DNA of 64,000 bases from assembly GCA_963762545.1 (NCBI GenBank), contig CAVXLC010000001.1, positions 992,001 to 1,056,000 of the forward strand, in the 5' to 3' direction. The DNA comes from JABFSM01 sp963762545. Its GTDB lineage: Bacteria; Gemmatimonadota; Gemmatimonadetes; Gemmatimonadales; GWC2-71-9. The position numbers were made by a program, and so were the translations under genes. This document shows, piece by piece, positions 1 to 7,954 of this stretch. How positions within the stretch are numbered: position 1 is the stretch's first letter; every line of letters starts with the position of its first letter. Under the pieces are notes generated by a model. The model was not told the origin of the DNA, ran no database searches, and saw only the letters and a program-made list of their open reading frames with translations.

Positions 1-53
1 AGGACAACTACGCCCAGTCCGTTCCTGGGTTTCTCCCGGCCTTCAGATAGCGC

Positions 54-2033
54 ATGGACGAATTCGTCGACCTGCTGGTTGCCGATCGCTACGCCCTGGA
101 GCAAGAGCTCGGGCGTGGTGGAATGGCCACCGTCTGGCGTGCCAGAGACGTGCGTCACGAGCGCCTGGTGGCAGTCAAGATCCTCCACGCTGAGCTCGCG
201 GGAGCCATCGGAGTGGAACGGTTCGCCCGCGAGGTGAGACTCACCGCCCGCCTGCAGCATCCGAACATCGTCCCGATCCTGGATTCCGGAGTCCTCCGGG
301 CTCCGGGCGGTGTTTCGTTGCCGTGGTTCGCCATGGCGTACCTCGAGGGGGAATCGCTGCGCGCTCGCCTCACCCGCGAACAGCAGCTCCCCATCGAAGA
401 CGCCTTGCGTATCACCGAAGCGGTGGCCCACGCGCTCCAGGCCGCTCACCGCCTGGGCGTTTTGCACCGCGACATCAAACCAGAGAACGTGTTGCTCGCC
501 GCCGACCGTATCTATGTCGTCGATTTCGGGATCGCGAAGGCGCTGGTCGACACCGGTGGAGAGCGCCTTACCAGCACCGGCTTGAGCATCGGCACCCCCG
601 CGTACATGAGTCCCGAACAGACGTCGGCCGGCGAGGTCGACGCCCGCAGCGACCAGTACAGTCTCGCCTCCATGCTGTATGAGATGCTGACCGGCGAGCC
701 GCCGTTCACGGGGAACACGCAGGCCATCATGGCCCGGCGTTTTACCGAGCCGGCGCGCCCCCTGCGCCCGGTGCGTTCCACCGTTCCGGAGCCGGTCGAG
801 CGGGCCGTGCTCCGAGCGCTCGAGCGGGTCCCGGCCGATCGCTTTCCCGATCTGGACGCATTTCTCGGCGCGCTGCGGAGCCCGGCATCGCCCGATTCGG
901 GCACCGGCCCGACTCCGAGGCCGGGCAGACGCTGGCGTCCACTGGCCACCGGCGGAATACTCCTCGCCGCGGTACTGGCTGTCTGGCTGCGATTCGGCAG
1001 TGGCGGCGGCGTCGGCCGCCCGCGCGTCGATCCCGAAATGCTCGCGCTCTATCAGCGCGGCCTCCATGGCTACGATCGGCGCAGCTCGGCAGGGACGTCC
1101 GAGGCCATCGCCGCCTTCAGCGCCGCGATCAAACGCGACTCCGGGTATGCGCTCGCCTGGAACGGCCTCGCGAAATCCTATGTCCGGGCCTACGAGCGGG
1201 GCTTTCCTATCGACGGGGTACCCCGCGACCGACTGCTCCAGCTCGCGCTCTCGGCGGTGGACCGGGCGCTCGCCGCCGATCGCCGCAGCGCGGATGTCTG
1301 GCTGACCCAGGGCCTGCTCCTCCGGAACATCGACCCGACCGATGATGCGCCGGTGCTCCGCTCGCTCCGACAGGCGCTCGCACTCGATTCGACCGACGCA
1401 CCGGCCTGGCACTTTCTCGCCCTGGCCCTCGCCGAGACCGGGGAGTTACGTGATGCCCTCGTCGCGTGGCGTCGCTCGGTGACGCTGGATCCTTCCTACA
1501 CCCAGGGCCTGGCGTTCCTGGCGATCGGCCACTACTGGCGCCGCCAATACGACAGCGCGAGCGTGTGGGCGGATAGCGCGATCGCACTGGATCCCAATTA
1601 CCAGCTCGGACGGAATACGGCGGGCTATGTCGCGATCGAGCGCGGCGACTACGATCGTGCCGTCGCCGACTTCGAAGCCGGGAGCCGCTTGAGCGCCGAC
1701 GTGGAAACCGTCAACTCGCGTGCGGGAGTCGCCCTGGCAGAGGCGCGCTCCAGCCGGCTCCTGGATGCGCGCGCCACACTGCGGGAGGCGGAGTCCGAAG
1801 CCAAGGCATACTCCCCGGTCGCTTCTCACACGGCTCTGTTCTTCGCACAGGTCTACGCCGCGCTGGGGGAGGTTGACCGTGCCGTCGCATGGCTCTCGCG
1901 CTACCAACCCCGTCGGAGCCTGCACTTTCAACTTCATCTGCGTTGCGATCCCTCCTTCGATCCGATCGCAGGTGACCGGCGCTTCAGGTCCCTTCTGACG
2001 CTGCCGGCTCCGTTGCCCCACCAAGGCTGCTAG
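54..2033 (+). CDS. Ser/Thr protein kinase with C-terminal TPR region
   Basis: Membrane-anchored eukaryotic-type Ser/Thr kinase, 659 aa. The kinase domain fills about residues 10-270: glycine loop GRGGMATVW (20-28), catalytic Lys 42, HRDIKPEN (138-145), DFG (157-159) and the activation-segment motif GTPAYMSPEQ (180-189), so all key residues are present. A single hydrophobic segment at about 302-317 should place the kinase in the cytoplasm. The remaining roughly 340 residues are Ala/Leu-rich helical repeats that read as TPRs and would be outside the cytoplasm. The ATG at 54 opens the frame directly before the DLLVADRYALEQELG lead-in typical of these kinases. The architecture is common in Gemmatimonadota and Acidobacteria. 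The substrate is unknown. Confidence 0.93.
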   Translation: MDEFVDLLVADRYALEQELGRGGMATVWRARDVRHERLVAVKILHAELAGAIGVERFAREVRLTARLQHPNIVPILDSGVLRAPGGVSLPWFAMAYLEGESLRARLTREQQLPIEDALRITEAVAHALQAAHRLGVLHRDIKPENVLLAADRIYVVDFGIAKALVDTGGERLTSTGLSIGTPAYMSPEQTSAGEVDARSDQYSLASMLYEMLTGEPPFTGNTQAIMARRFTEPARPLRPVRSTVPEPVERAVLRALERVPADRFPDLDAFLGALRSPASPDSGTGPTPRPGRRWRPLATGGILLAAVLAVWLRFGSGGGVGRPRVDPEMLALYQRGLHGYDRRSSAGTSEAIAAFSAAIKRDSGYALAWNGLAKSYVRAYERGFPIDGVPRDRLLQLALSAVDRALAADRRSADVWLTQGLLLRNIDPTDDAPVLRSLRQALALDSTDAPAWHFLALALAETGELRDALVAWRRSVTLDPSYTQGLAFLAIGHYWRRQYDSASVWADSAIALDPNYQLGRNTAGYVAIERGDYDRAVADFEAGSRLSADVETVNSRAGVALAEARSSRLLDARATLREAESEAKAYSPVASHTALFFAQVYAALGEVDRAVAWLSRYQPRRSLHFQLHLRCDPSFDPIAGDRRFRSLLTLPAPLPHQGC

Positions 2034-2168
2034 CCAGCGCCGGCTGCTACCGGGCCGCGGGGTACCATGGTTGCGGCTGGGGGGCACGCAGCCAGGGACC
2101 CCGAGGGTTAGGCGCCGTTGGCGGATGCTTTGCTTGACTCCCGGGGAAGAGTGGGCAACTGTTCGCGT

Positions 2169-2765
2169 ATGACGATCGCGAAACTCCGGGCCCCGGTCAG
2201 GCTGGCCGCTGCGATGGTGCTGGGCCTGGCTGCCTGCGCGGAGCCCACCGCTCCAGGCGCCCCGACGGAGCTGGGGCGCCTGATTGCCCGCGGGTCGCTG
2301 ACCGTGGTCGATGGAAATCAAATCCCGTGCTGCACGGTAACCGCCTCAGGCGTCCGCACGACGGTCCTCAGTGGAGCCCTCAGTCTCTACGCCCTGGCCC
2401 ACTACTCGGATACGGTGGCGACCCCCGCCGGTTTGATGTCAGGAGCATGCGTCCAGGAAGTGCCGAACGGGTCGTCGGTGTCTCTCAGCGGGCTGGTCAC
2501 CCTGCCCGACGGAAGCAGCTATCTCCTGCTTCCTTGCTCGGTCGGGACCTACCGGATGACCCTGACGCAACAGGCCACCTACCCGGATGGCTCCTCGCAG
2601 ATCAATGACACGCTGGTCGTGTCCGGATCCTTCACCTGGCAACGCGACCGGTTGACGCTGATGGACTTCAAGGTCCATGGCGTTTCGGCCGCTCTCTCGG
2701 GTGCAAGCGTGGCTCTTGCCGTACCAGGCCACCACTATCAGTTCGTGGCTTCCGCGGTCCATTGA
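2169..2765 (+). CDS. hypothetical lipoprotein
   Basis: Small secreted protein of about 198 aa. The ATG at 2169 is preferred over an in-frame TTG at 2118 because it gives a clean lipoprotein signal: MTIAKLRAP, a hydrophobic core, then lipobox LAAC. The mature part is Thr/Ser-rich and beta-rich with paired Cys residues (IPCCTVTASG near the N-terminus). I recognise no family. It lies 19 bp upstream of a second lipoprotein gene on the same strand, so they may be co-transcribed. Confidence 0.7.
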   Translation: MTIAKLRAPVRLAAAMVLGLAACAEPTAPGAPTELGRLIARGSLTVVDGNQIPCCTVTASGVRTTVLSGALSLYALAHYSDTVATPAGLMSGACVQEVPNGSSVSLSGLVTLPDGSSYLLLPCSVGTYRMTLTQQATYPDGSSQINDTLVVSGSFTWQRDRLTLMDFKVHGVSAALSGASVALAVPGHHYQFVASAVH

Positions 2766-2783
2766 CCCGGGGGGTGCAGGCCC

Positions 2784-3212
2784 ATGCAACCTCGATCAAG
2801 GTTCGCCCCCGCTGTGTGCTGGGGCATGCTTGCCGTGGCTTGCTCGCAGTTCGACAACCATCTCAGTATTTCCGAGGTCGTTGGTCGATATGACCTTGTC
2901 TCCGTCAGCGGTAATTCATTGCCGGTGGTCCTGCCTCTGCCCCCCAGCCCGCCCCGTATCACGCTGAGTGCCGATACGCTCTGGCTGCGGCCCGACGGCA
3001 CTTTCGAAGAGCACATGATGCGCGCGGCGGTAGGGCCACCCAATTTGTTGATCATTGCCGGCGAATTCCGCCTGGTCGGATCGACCGTCCAGCTGACGCA
3101 GACCGGTGGGACGCCCTCTACTGGGACCTTCCTCGGACCAAGACTGACGGTAGAAATCTCCGCTACCGACGAATACGTGTACCAGCGACGGTGTTCGGGA
3201 TCTGCCTGCTAG
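2784..3212 (+). CDS. hypothetical lipoprotein (paralogue of the gene at 33266)
   Basis: A 142-residue predicted lipoprotein with lipobox LAVAC after an N-terminal signal (MQPRSRFAPAVCWGM...). The mature part is a small all-beta-looking domain that carries the motifs GRYDLVSVSG, ADTLWLRPDGTFEEHMMR and VQLTQTGGTPSTG and ends in a Cys pair region. The protein at 33266-33685 shares these blocks in the same order, so the two are clear paralogues. The pattern (gain-of-residue value, DTLWLR, TQTGG) looks like small lipocalin-like or META-like secreted domains of Gemmatimonadota, but I do not assign a function. Confidence 0.75.
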   Translation: MQPRSRFAPAVCWGMLAVACSQFDNHLSISEVVGRYDLVSVSGNSLPVVLPLPPSPPRITLSADTLWLRPDGTFEEHMMRAAVGPPNLLIIAGEFRLVGSTVQLTQTGGTPSTGTFLGPRLTVEISATDEYVYQRRCSGSAC

Positions 3213-3261
3213 CTGTCCATGCCATCACCGGCAACACCACCATGGATCGGGAGATTTTCTG

Positions 3262-6200
3262 ATGATGCCCCTGCGCCGACTCGGATCGACGCTCGCCCTC
3301 GCGCTGGTCGCCGGTGCGCCGCTCGTGGCGCAGACAGCGGTGCAGAACGACAGCGCCGTCAAGGCCGCCGCAAAAGTCAGCGGGCTGCCCCTCATCACGC
3401 CCCGGGCCTTGAGCTTCACCACCGACGAGGCCTCCTGGATCTCCCTCGACGTCTCCCCCGACGGGAAGACCATCGTCTTCGACATCCTGGGCGACCTCTA
3501 CACCCTGCCGATCGCCGGCGGGACGGCCACCCGCATCACCAGCGGGGCGGGGTGGGACCAGCAGCCCCGGTATTCGCCCGACGGCCGCCAGATCGCCTTC
3601 GTGAGCGATCGCAACGGCTCCAAGAACCTCTGGATCGCCAACGCGGACGGCACTCGGCCCCACATTCTCACCAAGAGCGAGCGGACCAACTTTTCCTCGC
3701 CGATCTGGTCGGCCGACGGGCAGTATGTCATCGCGACCCGCACCGGGCAGCTCTTCATGTACCACAAGGATGGGGGCTCGGGGCTACAGCTCACCGGGCT
3801 CCGTCCCGAAGGCGCCCCCGCCGGCGGGACGCTCCCCTCCCACTACGCGGCGGCGCCGAGCGGCGACCCCCGCTACCTCTGGGTCGACGTGAGCGGCGGA
3901 GTGCCGTCGACCTTCGCCCTCGGCACCGACCCGGAGGAGGTCCAGTCGGTGGGCGACGACATCGCCGAGCGCGCCGCGCGCAGCAACCCGCGCAGGCTGG
4001 GGCAATACCAGGTGGCCCAGTTCGACCGTGAGACCGGCCGCACCCTGGTGCGCTCCCACGAAACCGAAGGGGCGTTTCGTCCGGTGGCGAGCCCCGACGG
4101 GAAGTGGCTGGTGTACGCCACGCGGTACGACGCCCGGGAAGCGCTGAAGCTCCGGGACCTCGCCTCGGGCGACGAACGCTGGCTGGTGCTCGACGTGCAG
4201 CGGGACAACTCGCAGGGCGGCGGGATGAACGATCGGGACCTGTATCCCGGGTCGGCCTTCACCCCGGACTCGAAGGCGCTGATCACCAGCTACAACGGCA
4301 GGATCTGGCGGGTGGAAGTCCCTTCGGGCCAGGTGAGCCCCATTCCGTTCACCGCGCAGGTCGAGCAGCAGATGGGCGCGCTGGCCAAGTTCGAGTATCC
4401 CATCAACGACTCGACCCTCGTCGTCACCCAGATTCGGGGCGCCCGGCCTTCGCCCGACGGCCGGTCGGTCGCCTTCATCGCCCTCGACCGGCTCTACGTG
4501 GGGGAGCTGGGCCCGGCGGCGGGAACCGACACCGCCGCGCGCCAGGTGCGTAACCCGCGCCGGCTGACCCCGGGCAGCATGGTGGAGCATGCCCCGGTCT
4601 GGTCGCCCGACGGCCGCTTCATCTCCTACGTGACCTGGAGCGATACGGCGGGCGGACACATCTACCGGGTTCGGTCCGACGGAAGCGGAAGCGCCGAGCG
4701 ACTGACGACGCTGCCGGCCTATTACGACAAGATCGCCTATACCAGGGACGGCACCCGGCTCTTCGCGGTGCGCGGCTCCCGCTACAGCCGGATGCGGCAG
4801 TTCGAGGACTTCGGCAACGTGAGCAACGCCGAGCTGGAGTACGTGTGGCTGCCGGCGGGGGGCGGGGCGGCAACGCGCATCGCGTGGGCCGGGAGCGGCC
4901 CGTCGCAGGAAGGCCGCGGCGTGCCCCACGTCGGACCCGACAGCTCGCGGATGTACGTGTGGGCCGGCAACGAGGGGCTGGTGTCGATGCGCCTCGACGG
5001 CACCGACCGCAGGGTCGTGGTGCGGGTCGCCGGTCCCCCGCCGCCGCCGCAGCCGCTCCCGCCGGGCGCCACCCCGCCGACTCCTCCCTCGCCGGACGAA
5101 GTGCTGCTTTCCCCCGACGGGAAGCACGCCCTGGTGGAGGCCAGCAACAACGTCTTTCTGATCGCGGTGCCGCCGGTCGTAGGGCAGTCGCCCGCCATTG
5201 CGGTCTCGAGCAGCGCGGTGCCCACGGCGCGGCTCACCAAGGTAGGCGGCGACTTCATCGGGTGGTCCGCCGATGGGCGCTCGGCGGTGTATTCGATCGG
5301 CCGAAGCTTCTTCCAGTATGACGTGTCCGCCGCTGACACGGCGATCCGGGACTCGGTATCTCGCGCGGACTCGGCGGCCACCGCCACTGCCACTGCCACC
5401 ACCGATACGACGCGGAGACGGTCCACCGCCTACCAGGCCACGCGCTACGACGTGACGATCACCGCGACCAAGGACAAGCCGCACGGCGTGGTGGTCCTGC
5501 GGGGGGCGCGGCTCATCACGATGAAGGGTGAGGAGGTGATCGCGAAGGGCGACGTGGTGGTGACCGACAACCGCATCACGGCGGTCGGGGCGAGCGGGTC
5601 GGTGAAGGTGCCGTCGGGGGCGCGGGTGATCGACGTCAGCGGCAAGACCATCATGCCGGGTTACGTGGACATCCATGCCCACAACTGGTTCGGCTGGGGG
5701 CTCCATCGAGACCAGGTCACCCAGCTGCTGGCCAATCTCGCGTACGGCGTCACCACCCAGCGCGATCCGCAGACCTCGTCCACCGACATTCTGACCTACA
5801 CCGACCTGATGGACACCGGCGCGCTGATCGGTCCCCGGCTCTACTCCACCGGCCCGGGCATCTTCTCCGCGGACAACATCAAGAGCCTGGACGAGGCGCG
5901 TGACGTGCTGCGCCGCTATTCCGATCACTACAACACCAAGACCATCAAGCAGTACCTGGCCGGCGACCGGAAGGTGCGGCAGTGGGTCATCATGGCGGCG
6001 AAGGAGCTGGGGCTCACGACCACCACCGAAGGTGGCTCGAACCTCACCATGAACCTGACGCTGATGCAGGACGGCTATCCCGGACTGGAGCACGCGATGC
6101 CGGTCTTCCCGCTGTTCAAGGACGTGGTGCAGCTCGAGGCGGCCAGCGGGATCACCTACACCCCGACCCTGATCGTGGGCTACGGCGGCCCGATCGGGCG

Positions 6201-6708
6201 GGACTACTATCTGACCCACTACAACATCGACGCGGACGCCAAGCTGCAGCACTTCACGCCGCACGAGGAGCTGGACTCCTGGAGGACCCTCACGTACAAC
6301 CGGGACGACCAGTACATCTTCAAGGGGCACGCGGCGCAGCTCGCCAAGATGGTGCACGCGGGGGGCCGGGTGGGGCTGGGATCACACGGCGAGCTGCAGG
6401 GGCTGGGGGTGCACTGGGAGCTGTGGATGATGCAGTCGGGCGGGCTGACGCCCCACGAGGTGCTGCGCGCGGCCACCCTCCACGGGGCCGATGCGGTGGG
6501 CCTGGCGAAGGACCTGGGCTCGCTGGAAGTCGGCAAGCTGGCCGACTTACAAGTGCTGGACCGCAATCCGCTGGAGGACATTCACAACACCAACTCGATC
6601 CGCTATGTCATGAAGAACGGGCGGCTCTACGACGGCAACACCCTGGACGAGGTGTGGCCCCGGGTCAAGCCGCTGCCGCGGCAGTGGTGGTGGCGGGAGA
6701 ACCCCTAG
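3262..6708 (+). CDS. secreted amidohydrolase with N-terminal TolB-like beta-propeller
   Basis: An 1148-residue secreted protein. A signal peptide (MMPLRRLGSTLALALVAGAPLVAQ) is followed by about 650 residues of WD40-like/PD40 repeats, with recurring SPDGK, SPDGR and SADGR turns that mark propeller blades. A Ser/Ala/Thr-rich linker then leads to an imidazolonepropionase-type amidohydrolase domain from about residue 750. The metal-site HxH is visible in DIHAHN, with further His in GLEHAMP and GSHGELQG. Such proteins are annotated as amidohydrolases of unknown substrate, possibly cyclic amides or dipeptides. Two ATGs stand in tandem at 3262 and 3265, and a GGGAG motif lies just upstream. A copy in a single open frame with both domains looks intact. 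Confidence 0.9.
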   Translation: MMPLRRLGSTLALALVAGAPLVAQTAVQNDSAVKAAAKVSGLPLITPRALSFTTDEASWISLDVSPDGKTIVFDILGDLYTLPIAGGTATRITSGAGWDQQPRYSPDGRQIAFVSDRNGSKNLWIANADGTRPHILTKSERTNFSSPIWSADGQYVIATRTGQLFMYHKDGGSGLQLTGLRPEGAPAGGTLPSHYAAAPSGDPRYLWVDVSGGVPSTFALGTDPEEVQSVGDDIAERAARSNPRRLGQYQVAQFDRETGRTLVRSHETEGAFRPVASPDGKWLVYATRYDAREALKLRDLASGDERWLVLDVQRDNSQGGGMNDRDLYPGSAFTPDSKALITSYNGRIWRVEVPSGQVSPIPFTAQVEQQMGALAKFEYPINDSTLVVTQIRGARPSPDGRSVAFIALDRLYVGELGPAAGTDTAARQVRNPRRLTPGSMVEHAPVWSPDGRFISYVTWSDTAGGHIYRVRSDGSGSAERLTTLPAYYDKIAYTRDGTRLFAVRGSRYSRMRQFEDFGNVSNAELEYVWLPAGGGAATRIAWAGSGPSQEGRGVPHVGPDSSRMYVWAGNEGLVSMRLDGTDRRVVVRVAGPPPPPQPLPPGATPPTPPSPDEVLLSPDGKHALVEASNNVFLIAVPPVVGQSPAIAVSSSAVPTARLTKVGGDFIGWSADGRSAVYSIGRSFFQYDVSAADTAIRDSVSRADSAATATATATTDTTRRRSTAYQATRYDVTITATKDKPHGVVVLRGARLITMKGEEVIAKGDVVVTDNRITAVGASGSVKVPSGARVIDVSGKTIMPGYVDIHAHNWFGWGLHRDQVTQLLANLAYGVTTQRDPQTSSTDILTYTDLMDTGALIGPRLYSTGPGIFSADNIKSLDEARDVLRRYSDHYNTKTIKQYLAGDRKVRQWVIMAAKELGLTTTTEGGSNLTMNLTLMQDGYPGLEHAMPVFPLFKDVVQLEAASGITYTPTLIVGYGGPIGRDYYLTHYNIDADAKLQHFTPHEELDSWRTLTYNRDDQYIFKGHAAQLAKMVHAGGRVGLGSHGELQGLGVHWELWMMQSGGLTPHEVLRAATLHGADAVGLAKDLGSLEVGKLADLQVLDRNPLEDIHNTNSIRYVMKNGRLYDGNTLDEVWPRVKPLPRQWWWRENP

Positions 6709-6768
6709 TCCCCCCGCAACGCCTCCAGCGGCTCGACCCAGGTGGCGCGGCGGGCCCGGACAACTCGC
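6706..6768 (-). pseudogene. remnant of an FtsX/MacB-type ABC permease C-terminus
   Basis: On the minus strand this stretch reads RVVRARRATWVEPLEALRGD followed by a TAG stop at 6706-6708. That is the characteristic last segment of MacB_PCD/ADOP permeases (compare PARRAATVDPAVTLQAE at the end of the permease at 36532). No upstream permease sequence is seen; the frame breaks within about 60 bp. The TAG overlaps the stop of the plus-strand amidohydrolase. It is best read as the tail of a lost permease gene, although 20 residues is short evidence. Confidence 0.45.
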
Positions 6769-6867
6769 TGATTGCATGCGGGAAGGGGCGGGAGGGTTGC
6801 AATCCTCGAGATCTTTCCCCTCCTTTCATCGCCGATCGAGTGCGAAGGCCATTCATAAGGAGAGATC

Positions 6868-7353
6868 ATGCTGCCAGGGATCGCCGTGTTGCTTGCACTG
6901 GCCCCTCCGCCGATTCAGAAGGCCGGCTCGTGCGCCCTGATCGATCGCGCGACCGTCGTCGCGCTGCTGGGGCCGGCCGGCTCGGCGGGGACCCAGGCCC
7001 CTCCCGAGCCGGACGAAGACACCGGCGGGACCCTGAGCTACTGTACCTTCCGATCCGGCACTGGCGGATTGATCCTGTCGAAGGTCACCTTCGCGACCGC
7101 GGCGGCGGCCCTCAAGGCCACGACCAAGGAGCTGGTCTCCTCCCGGATGGAAGGGGACGGCGCCACCATAGCCGACGAAACCGGCCTAGGCGACAAGGCT
7201 TATTGGGCCTACACCAGCGAAGGCGCCGAATTCGTGGTGGTGAAGGGATCGGTCGTGGTGGCGGTGGCTCTCGGCGGTCAACTGCCGAATCCGCCGGCAT
7301 CGTACCGGAAGGCGCTCCGAGCCGCGACGTCCGCCGCGCTGCTCAAGTTGTGA
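6868..7353 (+). CDS. secreted protein, DUF3558-like, first of a related pair
   Basis: A 161-residue protein with a short N-terminal hydrophobic signal (MLPGIAVLLALAPPP). The mature part starts with CALIDRATVVALLG, has a second Cys in YCTF, and then a GLGDKAYWAYTSEGAEFVVVKG block. This order (Cys-TxxEVxxALG, Cys-x-W/F, GxGDxA, VxKG) is that of DUF3558-like secreted domains and is shared with the next gene. A GGAGA ribosome site precedes the ATG. The function is unknown. Confidence 0.75.
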   Translation: MLPGIAVLLALAPPPIQKAGSCALIDRATVVALLGPAGSAGTQAPPEPDEDTGGTLSYCTFRSGTGGLILSKVTFATAAAALKATTKELVSSRMEGDGATIADETGLGDKAYWAYTSEGAEFVVVKGSVVVAVALGGQLPNPPASYRKALRAATSAALLKL

Positions 7354-7416
7354 GCTCCTCGAAACGAACCTGGCTCGGAGATGGAAGCCGACCGCTCGAT
7401 CATGGAGGGACACACA

Positions 7417-7905
7417 ATGCGTCACTCGAAGCAGACCGCAGTTAGCGCTCGATCCGTCTCGGTGCTCGTGCCGGTGGTCGTGTCCGTGCTCGGCGCATCC
7501 GGCCTGCGCACTACCGGCGCGCAGGCGCCGAGCAATCCGTGCGCCCAGATCACGGCGGCCGAGGTGAGCGCCGCGCTCGGCGAGACCGTCGCGGCGGGAC
7601 AGCAGGCCGGCACGAAGACGTGCTCGTGGTCGGCCAACAAGCCGAGGCACCAAGTCGTCTCCCTCATGTACTCGCCGCCTGGCGACTGGAACACGCGCAA
7701 GACGCGGCCGATGCCCGGCGTCACGAAAGCGAGCGTGAGCGGCGTCGGCGACGAGGCGTTCGCCGAGACGGCCGCAAATTTCACGACGCTCTACGTGAAG
7801 AAGGGAAGCACGGTCTTCATGGTGCGCGTCTACGGGGTGCCCGATCCCGCCCGTCAGGTCGCCATCGAAAAGCCGATCGCGAAGACTGTCGCGGCGAAGG
7901 TCTGA
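7417..7905 (+). CDS. secreted protein, DUF3558-like, second of a related pair
   Basis: A 162-residue protein. The ATG at 7417 is preferred because GGAGGG at 7404-7409 sits at ribosome-binding distance and a typical signal peptide follows (MRHSKQTAVSARSVSVLVPV..., cleaved near GAQA). The mature part has CAQITAAEVSAALGE, then TCSWS, then VSGVGDEAF and LYVKKGSTVFMV, matching the upstream gene block for block at low identity. The two genes lie 63 bp apart on one strand and look like an old tandem duplication. The role is unknown. Confidence 0.78.
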   Translation: MRHSKQTAVSARSVSVLVPVVVSVLGASGLRTTGAQAPSNPCAQITAAEVSAALGETVAAGQQAGTKTCSWSANKPRHQVVSLMYSPPGDWNTRKTRPMPGVTKASVSGVGDEAFAETAANFTTLYVKKGSTVFMVRVYGVPDPARQVAIEKPIAKTVAAKV

Positions 7906-7954
7906 CGGCCGGCGGACGCAACTGTCGGCGGCTGGAGGGCCCCACAACCTGAGA

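Noticed and set aside
1446..2321. Minus-strand open frame across the end of the first kinase gene
   Set aside because: Antisense to TPR coding sequence and the lipoprotein start; no recognisable protein.
3784..6357. 857-residue open frame on the minus strand
   Set aside because: It lies wholly antisense to the amidohydrolase gene, has no domain and reflects the GC-rich codon use of the true gene.
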